Shown: positions 22,230 through 37,016, counted from the stretch's first letter. The stretch is DNA of 64,000 nucleotides from Musa acuminata AAA Group (GCF_036884655.1 NC_088357.1:44851501-44915500); one strand, 5' to 3'. Numbers and translations: made by a program. The notes: generated from the sequence alone by a model not told the origin.

Positions 22230-22745
22230 TACATGAACTTGTGCCTGTTGGAAATTTAGGGTTCATTGGGATGGGTCTAATGTTGCATCCTGGGAAATTT
22301 TCTTTCTATAACCAACCAAGAGGAAATATGACAGTCCTCTAAAGGTATAAACCAGAAGTGATACATGAAACCAAATTGCTATGTATCAAACCAACAACAA
22401 AATTTTCCTGATAAAAGAAAGAAACTTGTAGCCTTTTGTTACACCTCATAGCTATTGTTTTAACTCAAGAAATCTGTATTATGTCATGGAATATAGCAAC
22501 ACCACAAGATCTCAATTGGCTTTAGCCAAATACATAATTCCAGAAGCCCAGTGATAGAAAAGCAATTTGCAAAGTTGTGGTCCCATCCAAGTACCAGTAC
22601 CAGTGTCACCATGGTTCCTTGCATCACCATTAATATGGTATCCTAAACTTAAATGATAGAGATGAAACTTGTGTATGGAAGCACAAAAGTACATTTTGTC
22701 TATAAGATACATCTTACCACTACTCATATGTCATTTATATTGGTT
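22230..22745 (-). pseudogene. MORC fragment in left duplication unit
   Basis: Matches MORC exon 30196-30455 (near 22250-22320, with an internal deletion of about 48 bases), part of the following intron, and the beginning of the exon at 32995-33106 (TCTTACCACTACTCATATGTCATTT near 22708-22735). GHKL exons are absent, so it is a dead remnant. It ends with the duplication breakpoint near 22740. Confidence 0.75.
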
Positions 22746-24005
22746 GTAACTTTGCCCTCTTGTATCTCCTGTTATATCTTTATCTTTTAAACCTTAAATA
22801 TTATTTTTATTTCTTCCTCATTGTTTGTGATGTAGTGGTTTTGGCCTCTTTTAAAGAGAGTCTTGTTTGGAGGATTTATTCTGATTTCTTCTTGTTGATT
22901 AGATATTCATATGATTGTAAGAAGTCTAAAAGCTCATCGATGTCTTTTTATTTCTGAACGAAGACTATAAATAATTGAACCTTTTTATATAATTGTTAAA
23001 GGAACTTTTTACTATTTGAATATGTTTCATTTTTCAAATTCGATTATATTTATCATCTCAATCCTTTGTAGGAATTTTAAGAATCTTACATGTTTGTTTA
23101 TATTTGTTTGGAGGTATCGATGATCATAACCTCCTTACAATCATCCTCATTAAGATCTCGATAAAGGAGAAAAGTGATCTTTATGCATCAGCCTCAATTC
23201 CTTCAAAACTTTTCTTGGTCTAAATCTTAAAGTTAAGATTTAGCTTGTCAGTTTGATTAAAAAACGTAAAAGAAGATAAACGAACTCATATAATTTTATC
23301 ATAAATGAATCAATTTACAAAGATAAATTCTCATGCAATATAATATATTTTAAGTCACTCATCGTTATGAATCTCTATTTATTTAAAAGGATTATAATGT
23401 CATGCACTTATTTAAATATTCGAGCTAATTACATATTACCTCATGTATTAGCCTCCTTTACTATCTCGATCGCTACAATTTCAAAAGTTACATTAAGATT
23501 CCTATACTTACGAAAGCGAAACATTAAAATCTATTTACATGGTTAAAAAGATAATTTTATAAGGTAAAAAAAAGAAGATTTTGTTAGAGTAATAGGATTA
23601 AATATTTCAAATTTCAATATAATTTTTGAAAAACTAAGGATCGAAATACTAAAGATCACTATTTACAAGGGATAATATATAATTAGTCTTAAAGATTATT
23701 CAACACAAACATTCATATTTATTCACCCAACATGATTAAACAAACTTTTATAACTTTCTTATATACAAATCTTTTTATGAAAGATAATTTCTCAACCGAT
23801 ATATTTTTTCTTTGGCTTAATACCACCAACCTTTATCTATTTCAAATATGATCAAGAATGGATTCAATGTCTGTCACACACTGATTCAAAGGTCAATAGG
23901 TTCATGCACGTCGTCATGTTCAACGCCAACGTTCATTTCTTTCATGCAATTGTATTTATATTATGTTGACGGTGTAACACTCCCTCTCCTCCTTCCACCG
24001 TTTCC
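22746..24005. other. AT-rich spacer between duplication units
   Basis: No gene seen. Contains a small inverted-repeat element at about 23423-23690, listed separately. Confidence 0.55.
23423..23690. repeat. MITE-like element with imperfect terminal inverted repeats
   Basis: The left end GAGCTAATTACATATTACC and the reverse complement of the right end GACTAATTATATATTATCC match at most positions. The interior phrase AAAAGTTACATTaaGATTCC recurs in reverse orientation near 50050-50200. About 270 bp, non-coding. Confidence 0.5.
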
Positions 24006-24010
24006 TTCTC

Positions 24011-24053
<43 letters not shown>
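24006..24053. repeat. (TC)n microsatellite in the CDT1 right-copy leader
   Basis: About 23 TC units with a single CGC interruption, ending 14 bases before the ATG at 24068. It occupies the position held by (ATT)n in the left copy. Confidence 0.95.
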
Positions 24054-24056
<3 letters not shown>

Positions 24057-24067
24057 CAGCACACGAT

Positions 24068-27000
24068 ATGGATTCCGAAGCCCGCCCAAAGCCTTCCGTT
24101 TCCACCAGGAAGAGGCCGCGCTCCTCTCTCACCACGGACCAGCTCTGGACTCCGGAGAAGCCGGCGCAGCACCCGCGCAGGGCCAGGAACCGGAGCGTCG
24201 CCTTCTCCCTCACGGAGGTGCGGCGGGTCGCCCTCGGTCTTCAGAGGCCCGCAGGTAGCGCCCATCTCGACCCTCTGCCGGTCGATGACTCGGGGCCATG
24301 TTCTACTCCCAAGCCGTCGAGAGCTAAAACGCTTCCCAAACTTCCTGAAAAGTACGTTAGTTCTCCTTATTGATGATCGACATAAAGGATAGCTTTTTTG
24401 GTTCCATTTTGCCTATATTTGTTTCTCTCGTGATCAGGTATGAGATACTGTGTGAGTTCTTCAATTGCATGGAGAGCTCCATCCGCTTGCTTCGGCTGAA
24501 GGGGTCGATGTCCACATTCCCCAACATCAGCACCAGTATTCAGAGTTTGATGGATAGGTGCCGGTTTAATCTACTTGGGTTGCCCTTTTGCAGATCTTCT
24601 TGGTTTGATATGAAGCGAGTTTGATGAGATTAGTTTCTGTGCTCAGGAGATTCACTTATGTGCATTTGGCACAGTTGAAGCACATCATGCCCGAAGCTAT
24701 AATGATCAAGAAGGTGCTTTTGCATGATGAGACTACTTGCTGTATGAAGCCAGAGCTTCAGGTCACTCTGCAGGTTGATGCGGTAGCGAAGAACATCAAG
24801 GGGAGGAGTGAAAGTGGGTATTCGATCTTGCGGGCAGTGTTCAGGGAAAGGCTTGTGGAGTTCTTCAAAAATCATCCCCAGGTACCCAAAAAAATCCCCT
24901 GTTCATCCCCTGTGTGTAGATAGATTTCTGTGCAGGTTGCTCAGAAATCTTGACTATTTGATGTTGTATGATTGTGCTCCCTTTTGAAGATGATTATTTT
25001 GCCTGGTACATTTCACAGCATTCCATTAATTCACCTTCAATTTTGGTAATTGTTTATGATTTTATGCAGTAAAAAGATGTGATGTACAATAATTCATAGA
25101 TTGCGGATAGATTTATTGTGTTGTATCTCAGGGAGATGAGGTTCCAGAGGAGCAGCTGCCGCATCCATTTAATCCAACAAAGCTCAGTGTACATAAGAGC
25201 GTGAACATCAATGCCGATCCATCAGGCACCAAATCCTCATCAAGTGCTCCTATCCAGCAACAATTTTTAGTGCCATCTCACATGTCACAATCTTTTAAGA
25301 GGCATTTTTCTCGCAAAATTCCCATCCTTAATCCGGAGAAAACTCCACCGATGTGCTCTAGTGAAGCTTGTCCTAAAGATGATCATTCTGACTTTGCCGA
25401 TTCATCTGCCATATCTAAGAAGTCATTGCTCAGTTCTCCTATTTCAATAACCTTACCAATTGTAGAAGGAGGTGATGAAAGGGATGCTGCAGGGTCACCC
25501 AGAGCTGATAACTATCCTCATGAGGAATCAAATGTTCAGAAGGGAACTCCTGCAAAGCTAGTGTGCACTCCTTTAAGGTTAATGACTGATACACCGGAAA
25601 TTCCAACATCAAAGAGACTTAGGACAACCCCATCGAACAAATCCGTAAGGCGATCGGCCCGAACAAAGTTGTTTATGACTCCAGAAAAGAGTGCAAATGA
25701 GTGTGATGATGATGGAAGTCTGTCTGCCAGTGATGATGTTCTCAATTTTCTACCAAAAACTCTCTTGCAGTCGGTGAGTCCTATCACATCTTCTTGCTGT
25801 GGTGTTTTAGCTCTAAAGCTTCTGAAGATGTTTCTTGAAATGCCTTCTGTACTACTATTTCATGGTTGATGCACTGACAGATTGATCTTGCTCTCATTGG
25901 CACAAGTTCCTTCTTTTACCTTTTTTGTATGATCTTACATATTATCAGTTCAGACTGATCATTGTCTTTCTTTCATTTGTTTGTTTTAGATTGACTGAAT
26001 TCACCTGTTCCTCTTCCTAAAATATAGGCAGTGTTTCATACCATTCTATATCTAGTGGGGAGAACGGTATCTCCCAGATTCATTTCAAGAAAATTGAAAT
26101 GAATTTAGGCTAAATACAGAGGAAACATAAGCATTGTGCTGATTTTCCTATTTATTTCATGTTCTTCATGAATCCTTTAGTGGTTTTTAAGGAAATGTTT
26201 CACATCAAAGTTGCTGTTTAACCATATAAATTGCTGCATAAGACTGTATGTTTCATGTGCTACCATTCTCTTAACAATCTCTCTTGGACACAGTGAACAG
26301 TTTTCGACGACTTCATATTTTCCAAATCCCATCGTCAAAGCAAGTGAAGTTATAATTGTTGTATTTTTCAGATCAATGTGAAGGAGCAGAAAGCAGTGCA
26401 GGAGAAGCAAGCTGGCTTTGCCGATGCTATTAGACGGCAAAAGTTGATAGCTTCCTTGCCAAATATTTTTGACATGATCCTACTCACATTTCAGTCATGG
26501 AAGAGATCTGTCATGACAAAGCATGAGTTAACTAACAAGTTAATCTCAAGTCACTCTAAGATAGTTGATCAAGGTATGCCAGCTGACATTAGGTTGGAAA
26601 TTGATTGATGTTTCCATTATGCAAAATTGAAGATTTTTCCAAGCTAAAATTGTGGGACTTTGGACCTGCAGGTGAAGTGGAAGAACAGTTGAAACTATTG
26701 CTAGAATTAGTTCCAGATTGGATCTCTGAAAAGATTGCTTGTAATGGGGACACACTTTGTTGGTAAGCTTCACAAGAAACAAAATTATTTTGCGCTTGCG
26801 ACTTTGGCATCATACTCCGTATTGTTATTAAGTTTTAGAGTTTAGGGTTCGGAGTTTACAACTTTATAGATTGACCTAGCATTAAGTCTATGATAAAGAT
26901 TTTGATTGGATCATCACAAACCCTTTCTAATAGAGATTTTGATCATATTACCACAAATCCCAAAAACTTAAGCCCTTAGAAATGAATAATTTTTTAACAA

Positions 27001-27382
27001 CCTATCTCACATATAAGTTGGATTAGATTAAAAGAAGAAACTAAATCCAAATGTACAGCGCAAGTCGATCAAAGAGGAAAGTACTACACAAATTTTAAAT
27101 AAACATGATAAACACATGATTCGAACTCATAATCAGCTTGGATATCATGAATTGGATTATAATTGAATCATTACAAATTTCAAAAGAAATAATAGCTTTG
27201 GCAACTCATCGACTAAGATGATATGCTGTGAAATTGATTTTCTGATTTTTTTTTTCATTACTACTATTTGATGCATGTTTATGATCAGCACTTGACTCAT
27301 TGTTAATGTTTACATGTTATGCAGTGTAAGTAAAATATCAAATGCAGAAGAGATCAGGCAAAGGTTATTAGAAGCAGAGTAG
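24068..27382 (+). CDS. CDT1: CDT1-like DNA replication licensing factor, right (intact) copy
   Basis: CDT1 works in the nucleus in G1, helping ORC and CDC6 load the MCM2-7 helicase. Exons: 24068-24351, 24438-24557, 24647-24881, 25132-25773, 26372-26573, 26672-26762, 27325-27382, all with GT/AG introns. They join without a stop into 543 codons. Residues 1-94 are a basic, proline-rich N-terminus with several SP/TP sites. Residues 95-213 form the CDT1 geminin/MCM-binding fold (YEILCEFFNCMESSIRLL, FTYVHLAQLKHIMPEA). Residues 214-427 are a disordered linker with TP sites and a basic patch, RRSARTKLF, that could bind cyclins. Residues 428-543 are the winged-helix C-terminus (IASLPNIFDMILLTFQSW, EEIRQRLLEAE). 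The MDSEA start is shared by both copies. The many CDK-type sites suggest cell-cycle control. The family call is confident. Which Arabidopsis paralogue it equals (CDT1a or CDT1b) is not decided. Confidence 0.92.
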
Positions 27383-28884
27383 TAAAATGCACCTGGAAAG
27401 GGATAGATCTTGTCCTTGAGATCTTCCGGGACTGGTTTCCAAGAAGCCACGGATGCCGATCGGCTCTAAATTGGTATTAGCATAATTGAGAATGAGTATT
27501 TTTCATCTTTCTTGTTACCTACATTTGAGAAGAAAATGAGATTCAGAGGAAGCTTTTGAATCGGAAATGTAAAAAATGGATTATTAAGATCTATCACAAT
27601 CAATGAAGTAATTTGATTTTGAGGAATCCTTCATTTGATCTGTGAATTCTGATTGTAAATTCTTATTCTCTTTAGATTACTTTTCAATATGGCACTCCAT
27701 TGGTTCTACTGAAAATACAAAATTTGAGTGTGTGGTTTCTTACATTTCTCAAGTTTTCATAAAATAATTTAGAGAATATTTTTCTTAACCATAAGCATTT
27801 AAGCTATCACTCTCCAAAGTCTCTCTTATAGGATGAGATGTCAGGTGTAGCTCCACTCCAAGGATCCTCATCTTCAACCTCTCCTCTCCTTTCTGCTCTG
27901 CATCTCTAGGATCTGATAAGACTCGAGGTCCAACTTCACTTGAAGGATCCTCTTCTTCGACCTCTACTCTCTGCACCTCTTCACTCCTCAAGATTGGAGA
28001 TGATGAGAAGACTCGAGGTCCAACTTCACTTTAAGGATCCTCTTCTTCGACCTGTCCTCTCTTCTCTGCACCTCTTCACTCCTCAAGATTGGAGACGATG
28101 AGATAGATGCAAGGTCCTAACTCCACTTTTGGTTACCGACATTTATGAAATCGACATGAATTAGATATCCTTTAATCAAACACAAGTATGCTACTACCAC
28201 TATATACAAAATGTCCTATCCTTATATTTTTGACATTTATTGTTTTAAGCTTATGATTATACGTATGTATATATTTTAAAATTGTAATATTTATAATAGC
28301 AAGTCATAAAATTAGGTGCAAAATTACATATATTGATAGATCATCTTCATACTTCACATTAGTGGAAATCTTGGACACTGGAGCACCAAACCAAACTAAC
28401 TTAGCTAACTCAAGCAAACTCATCGCCATATAACAATCCAATTTGTCAATTAGGCAAACAACATAAAATTACACCATTAATCCACAGTAATAAGAGAAAG
28501 AAGAGATGCAAGAAACATTTTTATATTATACATGAACTTGTAAACCACTTTTAAGTGTTAGAAACCATTTCTATGCAATCTACTTAAGATTATAGAATGA
28601 CCAAACAAGGCCATATCACATTTGATTTCGAGCCCGAAGACCAAGAAATAAAAAGATTACAAGAAAAGCACAAGGTGGTCGTTTTGAAGAGCACATTGTT
28701 TTGAGAAAGTCTGTATTAGGACATATTTGATGTTAAATATGCACAAAAATACAAAATTTGTTGGGCTAATATTTACAAGATATCCTTTTAGGCCTGTGAT
28801 GTATATATATTCGGAACTTCAAAACTTTTGCTATTACATGGTTCCTGCTAACTCAAATGAGTACTCATGGAGGCTCTCCATAAT
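27383..28884. other. Spacer between CDT1 and MORC 3' ends
   Basis: Holds the 3' UTRs of the convergent CDT1 and MORC genes and a tandem repeat (27830-28120). From 28350 to 28520 it matches the left unit. No further gene seen. Confidence 0.6.
27830..28120. repeat. Three tandem units of about 90-96 bp
   Basis: The phrase ACTCGAGGTCCAACTTCACTT recurs at 27921 and 28011, with a diverged third copy near 28107. GGATCCTCTTCTTCGACC and CCTCAAGATTGGAGA repeat in step. Confidence 0.8.
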
Positions 28885-31800
28885 TCATGGTTTCTCCACT
28901 TTAGTGTTGTCCATAGATAAAAGCTCGACCGATATTGTATCATACCGCTGCTTAACTTGTTCAAGGTCAAGTACAAGATTTTGATACTGCCAAACAGATC
29001 CAAGATTACAAATATGACAATGGAATATGTCCAATGTTATGTGATTATACTAACTTTCGTATATGTTCAAAAATTATAGTTAAACTTTGAGTTCAAACAA
29101 GCAACTTTAAATGGGGTGTCTGGTTGTTAAAGTATTACCTTGAGCAACAGCCCTTCCTGTATCTTTTCCTGCTCCAAGCACCTGAAGAAAGAAAAACCAG
29201 AAAAAAACCACTATAAGTAAAGGTTCATATGATCCATTAGGGATATCATATAATCAACAATAAGGGTAAACCAAAGAAGCATATTTAATTGGTGTACTTG
29301 AATGACAAGTTTCACTCACTCTTTGCGTAACTTATTGTTTTCTTGCATCATGGTTTTCACCTGTTGAACATGACACTGCCTCTCACAATTACTCCACTGC
29401 AACAAGATTTACATATATCAGCAACAATCATATACAGAATTAAAGGCAAATTCACTGTTCCTGTCCTATGTTTCATTCTCTGATGGACATAAGTACACGT
29501 TTACATTACTAGACAGACATGCACAAGATATTATATTCTCTTCAATAAGTACTTCAAGTCAAAAATTAAGTCACCTTTTTTCATGTTACTAAATGTACCA
29601 TTGTTATATTCAACTTTTGAATAATCTATAGTTTGAAGATTAGTTTAAAAGATTGGGCCTTGATGTCATGAACAGGCTGCTTCTCTGTGATTAGATGATA
29701 GAATTTAGGTCATGAAAACAACCATATCCTTATGAGCATCAAGACTGCATATATCGACCCTTTCTAGACTCTACATTGGTGGAAGCCTTGTGTATTGTGT
29801 CATTCTTCTAGTAATTTGAATGATTATTTAACCTCTAGAAAAATAATAACAACATGAAGCTATAGTAAGCACTATTTAGAGCAATATCACTAAATTTTGA
29901 AAAGACAACTAAAAGGAATTATTAAATTACATAGTTTAACAATAAAGTCCATGATGTCTTCCAACTCTGATTTATTTACTAACCTCAGGCTTGTAATTGG
30001 TTTGCCCTCCTTTCTTTTGCTCTCCAGCTTTTTCTCTAGTACTGCACATCATTGCTTGTCTTTTAAGAGGTTCCCTTGCAGCATTAAAATCTTCATATCC
30101 TCTTTTTCTCGTCAGTCCTATTTTGTACATCATAAAATGAACAACATAAGCCAAAACTCTTGCTGTTACTAATATAGAAGAAGCATGTAAATCACCTTCT
30201 ATAAAACTTGCGTTGTGCTTGGTACCAAGTTGTCCAGGAATGGCTTCTTTGGGGGAATGCGATGTACCCATAGCTGAAATGCCTTGCAGTGTATGAGAGG
30301 ACTTCCTCCTTGTGTCTGTTAAAAATTCAGGGTTTACTGGGATGGGTCTAATGTTGCATCCTGAGGAAAGAGGCAGTGGGAAAGGAACAACAGCCAGAGG
30401 TGGTGTTGAATGGGAAATTTTCTTTGTATAACCAACCAAATGGCTATGATACTCCCTGTCAATGCAAAATATGAAACCTTACGAGGCAAATATTACAGTC
30501 TCTAAAGGTGTAAAGCAGAACTAATACATCAAATGAAGTGGCTGTGTCAAACCAACAAACAAAATTTGACACAATAAACAAACTCCAAGACTTTTGTTTC
30601 ACCTTATAGCCACTATTTTGTCTCGGGAAATCTATATTTTGCCTTTTATGTATCACTTACATGCCAGTGCTCTATTTTCTTTTAGGAAAAGCTTGAGAGC
30701 AAGTGCAGCCATTATTGCCGGAAGAAATTCATTTCAGAGAACATAGCAAAAGAACACGATCTCAATTGGCTTTAGTTAAATACATAATTCCAGAAGCCCA
30801 ATGAGACTGAAGCAGTGTGCAAAATTCAAGCCCCATCTAGTGTTGTTGAAAGCACTAGGCGATATAAGGTGCTAAGGTCCCTCCTGCTCATGCTAGGCGT
30901 TTGCCCCCAGAAAAATAAGATGCTTATCTCACATAAATTATGAAAATATAATCAAGGATATAGACATTCCTTAAAACAAGAACTTAAATTAAAATATGAA
31001 TTTTTATCTTTATATTAGAACAAGAATTTGACATTGCTTTGTTAGAAATGTTACACCTTTTAGTGTTTTTGTCACAAAACATGAAAATGATAGAATTAGA
31101 ATCCTTTGGATCATTTGAATAATTGCACTTTCATCCAGAACACATTTTAATGTTTCTTGTACCTGTAGTTGTCCTTATACTTCAAGCAAAATTTGAATTG
31201 TAATAATAAATATATTAATTGTGCCATTAAAAGGGGGATAAAAAGAGAGAGAGAGGAAAGAGAAGATGACAGAAATATGGAGAGAGGAAAGGTGTTAAGG
31301 AAGGAGGGAGAGGACAATAGTTATGATTGTTGCTGGCTAGGTATAGGCAGACAAGACCGCAAAGAAGACAACAACAGTGAACACCGGCCACAGAGAGAGG
31401 AGAGGAGAAAAGAAAAGGGAGGGAAACAAAGGAAGAGAGGGCGGAGATGGTAGGGTGGGAGATTGGGAGAAAAGAAAACAGAGCATCCACAATGGGGAAA
31501 CGGAAAAGCAAGGAAAGAGGGAAGGAAAAGAAGAGAGTAGGATGTTGAATTCACTAACTCTCTAATCAACTGTTTAGCACCAATATTAGAAAATATATCG
31601 ATTTGTACCACTTGGCAGGGTTTGTAATACCATACTATACCACTAGGTACGGGCGGTACGAATCGGTTCGCCAGCAAATAGGGCACGCAGACTGCCAGCT
31701 ACTGGACGGTATCAGGCATTTGGCCGCATATCAGGCGATACGAGGCTGTACCAGGCGGTACCAGTCAATTTCGACCGTTACTGACCTATACCGGCTGGTA

Positions 31801-34800
31801 CCGATCGATTTCAACAAGATACTCGACGAGATACTTTTGACCGGTACTCGACGAGATATTGGTCAAGTTTATGCACGGAAGGGGAAGGAAAAGGGGAAGC
31901 TAATGGATGATTTTGAGCAGATACGACAGAGCCTACACGATGTAGATACAGAATGAAGCTCATCGTATTCACAGTCGTTGTATTATGGAGAATTTTATGG
32001 CCAACAACAGTACGATGATAGTTGGTCATACTTCTTCGAGCAATAATATGATACGGAGCAGCAGATCACTGGCAAAAGTAAAAGTTCTGACATTCACTAA
32101 TACATGCCTCAGGAGCCACCTCGGATACATGTGATTCAAGACGATTAACTTACGACCATCACCACATTTATGCACCAATGGCATACGATGTATCAATGCA
32201 CTATGTTATGGGATCAATTTTAGGATCGAGTCTGACAAACATATAATATTGATATACAGATACATAGGATCGAGGACCTCGATCCACTCCTGTGGAGGTC
32301 CGTCGTTTGTTTTGGTGGTAAAATCAAGTATATATACATATGTGATCACTTAATTCATTTGAATCTTAAAGTTGAAGTTGTATAAAAAATAATCTAACAA
32401 TTCAAATAATTTTTCTGTAGATAATTCATTATTAACGGAAGAACGATTCAGAACAGACCAAAATTGCGAACCTTACACAAGACAACTCCTCAAAGCCCGA
32501 AAAAATATGTGATACTATTCTTACCTGATTTATATTAGTTTTGCTAAAACTATACTAAATGAATATTTATTTCTAACTTAAAAACCCTATCCTAACTTTT
32601 TTTTTCTATTTTTAGGTATTTTCAGAGGTTTTATATCTATTTTAGGCGTACCGCTCGGTACACCTGTATGGTGCGAGATTAAAAACCTTATCACTTTGTA
32701 TCATGATTAAAATAATAAAAAGGTGAAAAGTAAATGATAGTGTGCTAGTATCAAGATTTATGTTTTAAAGCTAGTACTCAGTCGGATGAGTAAATACTGG
32801 TCCCTACCAACCGGTAAAATTAAGATTTAACACCTTGCTCTCTATAGTTGCTTGCATCACTATAAATACTTTATACAAGGACCTCTAGATCTTAAATGAT
32901 AGAAAAGAAACTTATAAAAAGGTGGATACATAAGCACAAAAGTACATTTTCTTCATGTATAAATTCCATATGCACACTATGAAATAAATCTTACCAGTAC
33001 TCATATGTCATTTCTTTCAATCGGGTCTCAAGTTTTGTAAATAGACTTGATTTTTCAAAACCTTGCTTATCGTGTGTAGGTTTGATAAAGTTCGCCTCAA
33101 GTACACCTAAAAGGACCAGGCATTTATAAGAATTTAAACAAGGTACCAATAAGGATAAAAGAAGATTAATGGGCAGTGGCAAGTCCCAACAACTTGTGTG
33201 CAGAAGCCAAGTTGCAAAAGGGTAACAGGATATTAATCAATAAATTAGAAGAGAGAGAATATTTGAGTTCCTACCAACAACTCCTCTACCCCAACTGCCT
33301 GATGTGCATGCCACTTGGAAAAATGGCTGAAAGAATAAAGAATATTTAATATGTATTACAAGAAGAAAAAAAATTGTAGTCACATAAAACATAATATTCA
33401 AGCAAGTCAAATGGCTTTGAAAAGAAGTTGCAAATCTGAACTGCAATTTACCACCAGAATTTATTTCTCAGATAAAAACCATAAGTTTTAAATCTGAAGT
33501 AAACTTGTAGCTTATGATTGAAGGTTAAATGAAGCATACGTCTTACCAAGATTAGACGGTTCTTGTGGTAGATATTAAATCCATGAACATTGACAAGTGG
33601 AGCCTCTTTCAAGAAGCCAATGGAAGTGATAACCTCACCCTGCATTAAGAGAGAGAAACATGATAACTAAAATGTATGAGGTACTATGTTACACAAGAAA
33701 AAATCTTTCAGATTCTAGAGATACAAGATGATTATTATTGAAGGACATTAAAGTATTCTTATGGTTGACAATATATACATATACATATACATATATATAG
33801 AGAGAGCACCCTTTAGATTCTGCTTCTGACATAAAAGAAATGTAAACCGCAAGAAATCAGCACCCCAGAAAGCTGAGTAACATAAAATTTCTTAATTCTT
33901 GAGAATATTTTTTGCTGCATCAGTTGATAAGAGAACTGGTATCATGAAAACTAATCTGGCAAACAACTGGTCAAATACTGAGCTGAAGCCTGATCAGTAA
34001 ATAAGATATTAAACTTTGTACAAATAGGATTCTTCAGTTCGTCTGCACAAATGTTTCTTCAATAAGTATGATGCATCAAGGCCGATGCAATAAATGATGT
34101 ATTGAGACTGATGCAAAAACCCTTGCCCAACTAAAAAAGCTCACTAAAATGTTTTTGTTTTTCTAACATCATTAGTTTTTTGCACAATCATGTACTGATC
34201 AAACTGTCAGAAAGTAGCTAATCAGATAATAGTTTTCCATTTCACTATAATACGGATAGATTGGATAAGCAAAATAGCAAAACATTGGTTTAACCACTAA
34301 CTTTTACAAATGTTGCAAATGCATTGACTTTAGCACAAACCTCTATTCTTCCTCCAACTTGTGGTTTATACTTGATACATTCGCAGAATTTGAGATCCCT
34401 GGCTATACTATGATGCTCAACTTCCTGCCCGCGTAAAATAATTCTGAAATATTCCGGTGTGTGCAAATACAAAATGGAGGAGTATGCCTGTAAGATTTCT
34501 AACATAACTGTCAATAGCAAAACAAGCATTCTAAGATAAATTTAACTCATAAACATAAAACTTACTCGAAGAGAAAAACAAAGTCTAGTTGCTATATGGT
34601 TTTGTGTTAGTGTCACTGAAATGTTGTTTGTTTCCACCTGCTTTGGTGCTCCACTTACAATTATATCCTGCAAAAAGAAAATAGTAGCAGTAAAACCAGA
34701 TCAAAAGGTTTTGAGCCATTAAAAGGTACTTGTACACCTAAAAGCTTTTAAATGTACTTCCACGGTTCGAGACAGTTTGTTTGGAATTTGGAAAAAATCA

Positions 34801-36850
34801 CAAGCTATAGAAATAAGACCTTTTAAAAGGTAGAAATGTGATATTTGGTAACATTATCCATAATGATCACAGGCTTCAAATATAACTGTTTAAGAATTTC
34901 CTAACCATAAATTGCAGTAAATTATAACTTCATTGACTCAAAAATTAGGTAGAATTGCGAACCTTTTCATCAGATTCAAAATCAAGTTCCATGTTTCCCA
35001 TGTCATTAAACCATAAGTTGTATATGATTATTTTTGTGCCGTTATGTCCAATGTCATCAAACTGCCCAGTAAAATAAAATTAGTTTGAATTTATATGCTA
35101 GTGTAAAAGAAAGAGAAGATACATACAATTGTATGAGCAAAATACATGCATGAATCAACAGCTATTAAGAAAACAAAATGCTGTCATTGTTGACAGAGTA
35201 TGAAGATCAAATTTAAGTTCTTGAAAACCGTACAGGACAAAGGAGCATTATCACTTTAAGTTCGACTTAAATTTAGCTGAAGAAAATGTAATAATACATG
35301 AGCAAGTATTCAGTATGAACCAATATGCATCAGCAACACTATCAGCATATTTACTACAGAAAATCAATGACTTGTCTTGCCAATTTCAACCAGTTTAATA
35401 GTCATTTTGCTAGGACACATTCCAACTGGAGATGGATGTTTGCTGAAGAATGAACACAGTTGTACATAAGTATCAGATATAAGCACGTATCAAGTTGTTG
35501 TACCTCTGGTCACTGTGACTTTATTTCCATGGTCAAACATGACAAACTTCCTATGTAGCCAAAAATCATATGAGAAAATTGCAGAATTGGTCCTCAAAGA
35601 AAGTTCAATTTTGAACTATCAGTTCAAAATATTAAATGTTAAAAAGTTCATTTCATATATATTTATAAAAGATGATATTTTTAGAATCTCATCACTAAAT
35701 TGGAGCAGTACGAGAAGAAAATCTCATGTACAACTTTTTAAATTAAGAATAAGTGTGATAAATAACATTGATATCTTTCTGAAAAAAAATTAGAGAAAAG
35801 AATCTCAATTTTGGACTATTTTGTAGATGAAAGAGATGTCCTTTCATTCTGCATATATTTTTAGATAATTAGGGTAGTAAAAAGTAATACCAACATTTTG
35901 CAGCATGGGCTGATAACCCATGGAAATTCTCCCTCAATCCTAAGAAAATAGAAGTAAAAAGTTGTTTAGAAAAAGTTTATGGGCTCTTGTAGTTATTATT
36001 TTTATGTAACTCCCCAATAATTTTTGCTAGGTAGAATATTGTAAAATTAAATACAGTTCATTTCCAAAGTATGTCTTGGAAATGAACTGTATTTTATGTG
36101 CTTCAAAGAGTATGTCAAAATGCAAATCACCGAGACTTTAGGACAAGACATGGAAAGAACAAATATTAAAAATTACATTCTTTAGCAGCTCAGTTTCTGT
36201 CAGGAAAGGGGACCATTTCAACAGCATCGACAAATTGGAGGAAAATTGCTTTTGACCATTTCGAAGTATATTTATAAATACACCCTTGGACGGATCAAAG
36301 TAGTAATCCACCTAGAGGAAACAAAATAGGCATATAACTAACAGATGGTTTCTAAACAAAATGAAGAAAGCCATGAAAATTTAATAATCAACTACTTGAA
36401 GAAAACATAAACAGAACCACGGAAAATTGTTAACTTGGACATACTGCTGGCACTACAACATCATTGTAACCTTCTTGCCTCAAAAAAGTGTAAGAAAGGA
36501 GTCCAATACTCTGGGTTAACACCCTGGAAGAAGAGATAGTATTAATTCATTATTTTAAAAATTCAATATTTAATGAAGGTAAGACTTATGAGTTATGAGG
36601 CATAAACATGATATAGAACCATCACAAATACCCATTGAGCACCTGAAATGTATAAAAACAAGGGCAACTGCTAGATAATTTCCAAAGCCAAAAATAGATA
36701 TGATCATAAACAACATATAACTTATTGCATTAGAAGCATAATTTTCTCCTATTTTTATTAAATATTGTAATTCAAACCAAGGATAAAAATATCATACCAT
36801 ATTGGAGTTTCGAGATTCGCTCGGTACTGTATACCGAGCGAGGTATTTCA

Positions 36851-36927
<77 letters not shown>

Positions 36928-36984
36928 AAAAAAAATCTTTTTCGGTGACGTCGCCTCTCTTCTCCCCAGGCAGGGCGACATCGC

Positions 36985-37016
<32 letters not shown>

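Noticed and set aside
27785..27991. Glu/Val-rich minus-strand frame
   Set aside because: Falls on the 90-96-bp tandem repeat and has no splice partners or homology.
31169..31686. Arg/Glu-rich plus frame and Pro/Leu-rich minus frame
   Set aside because: Purine-rich low-complexity tract within a probable transposon insert.
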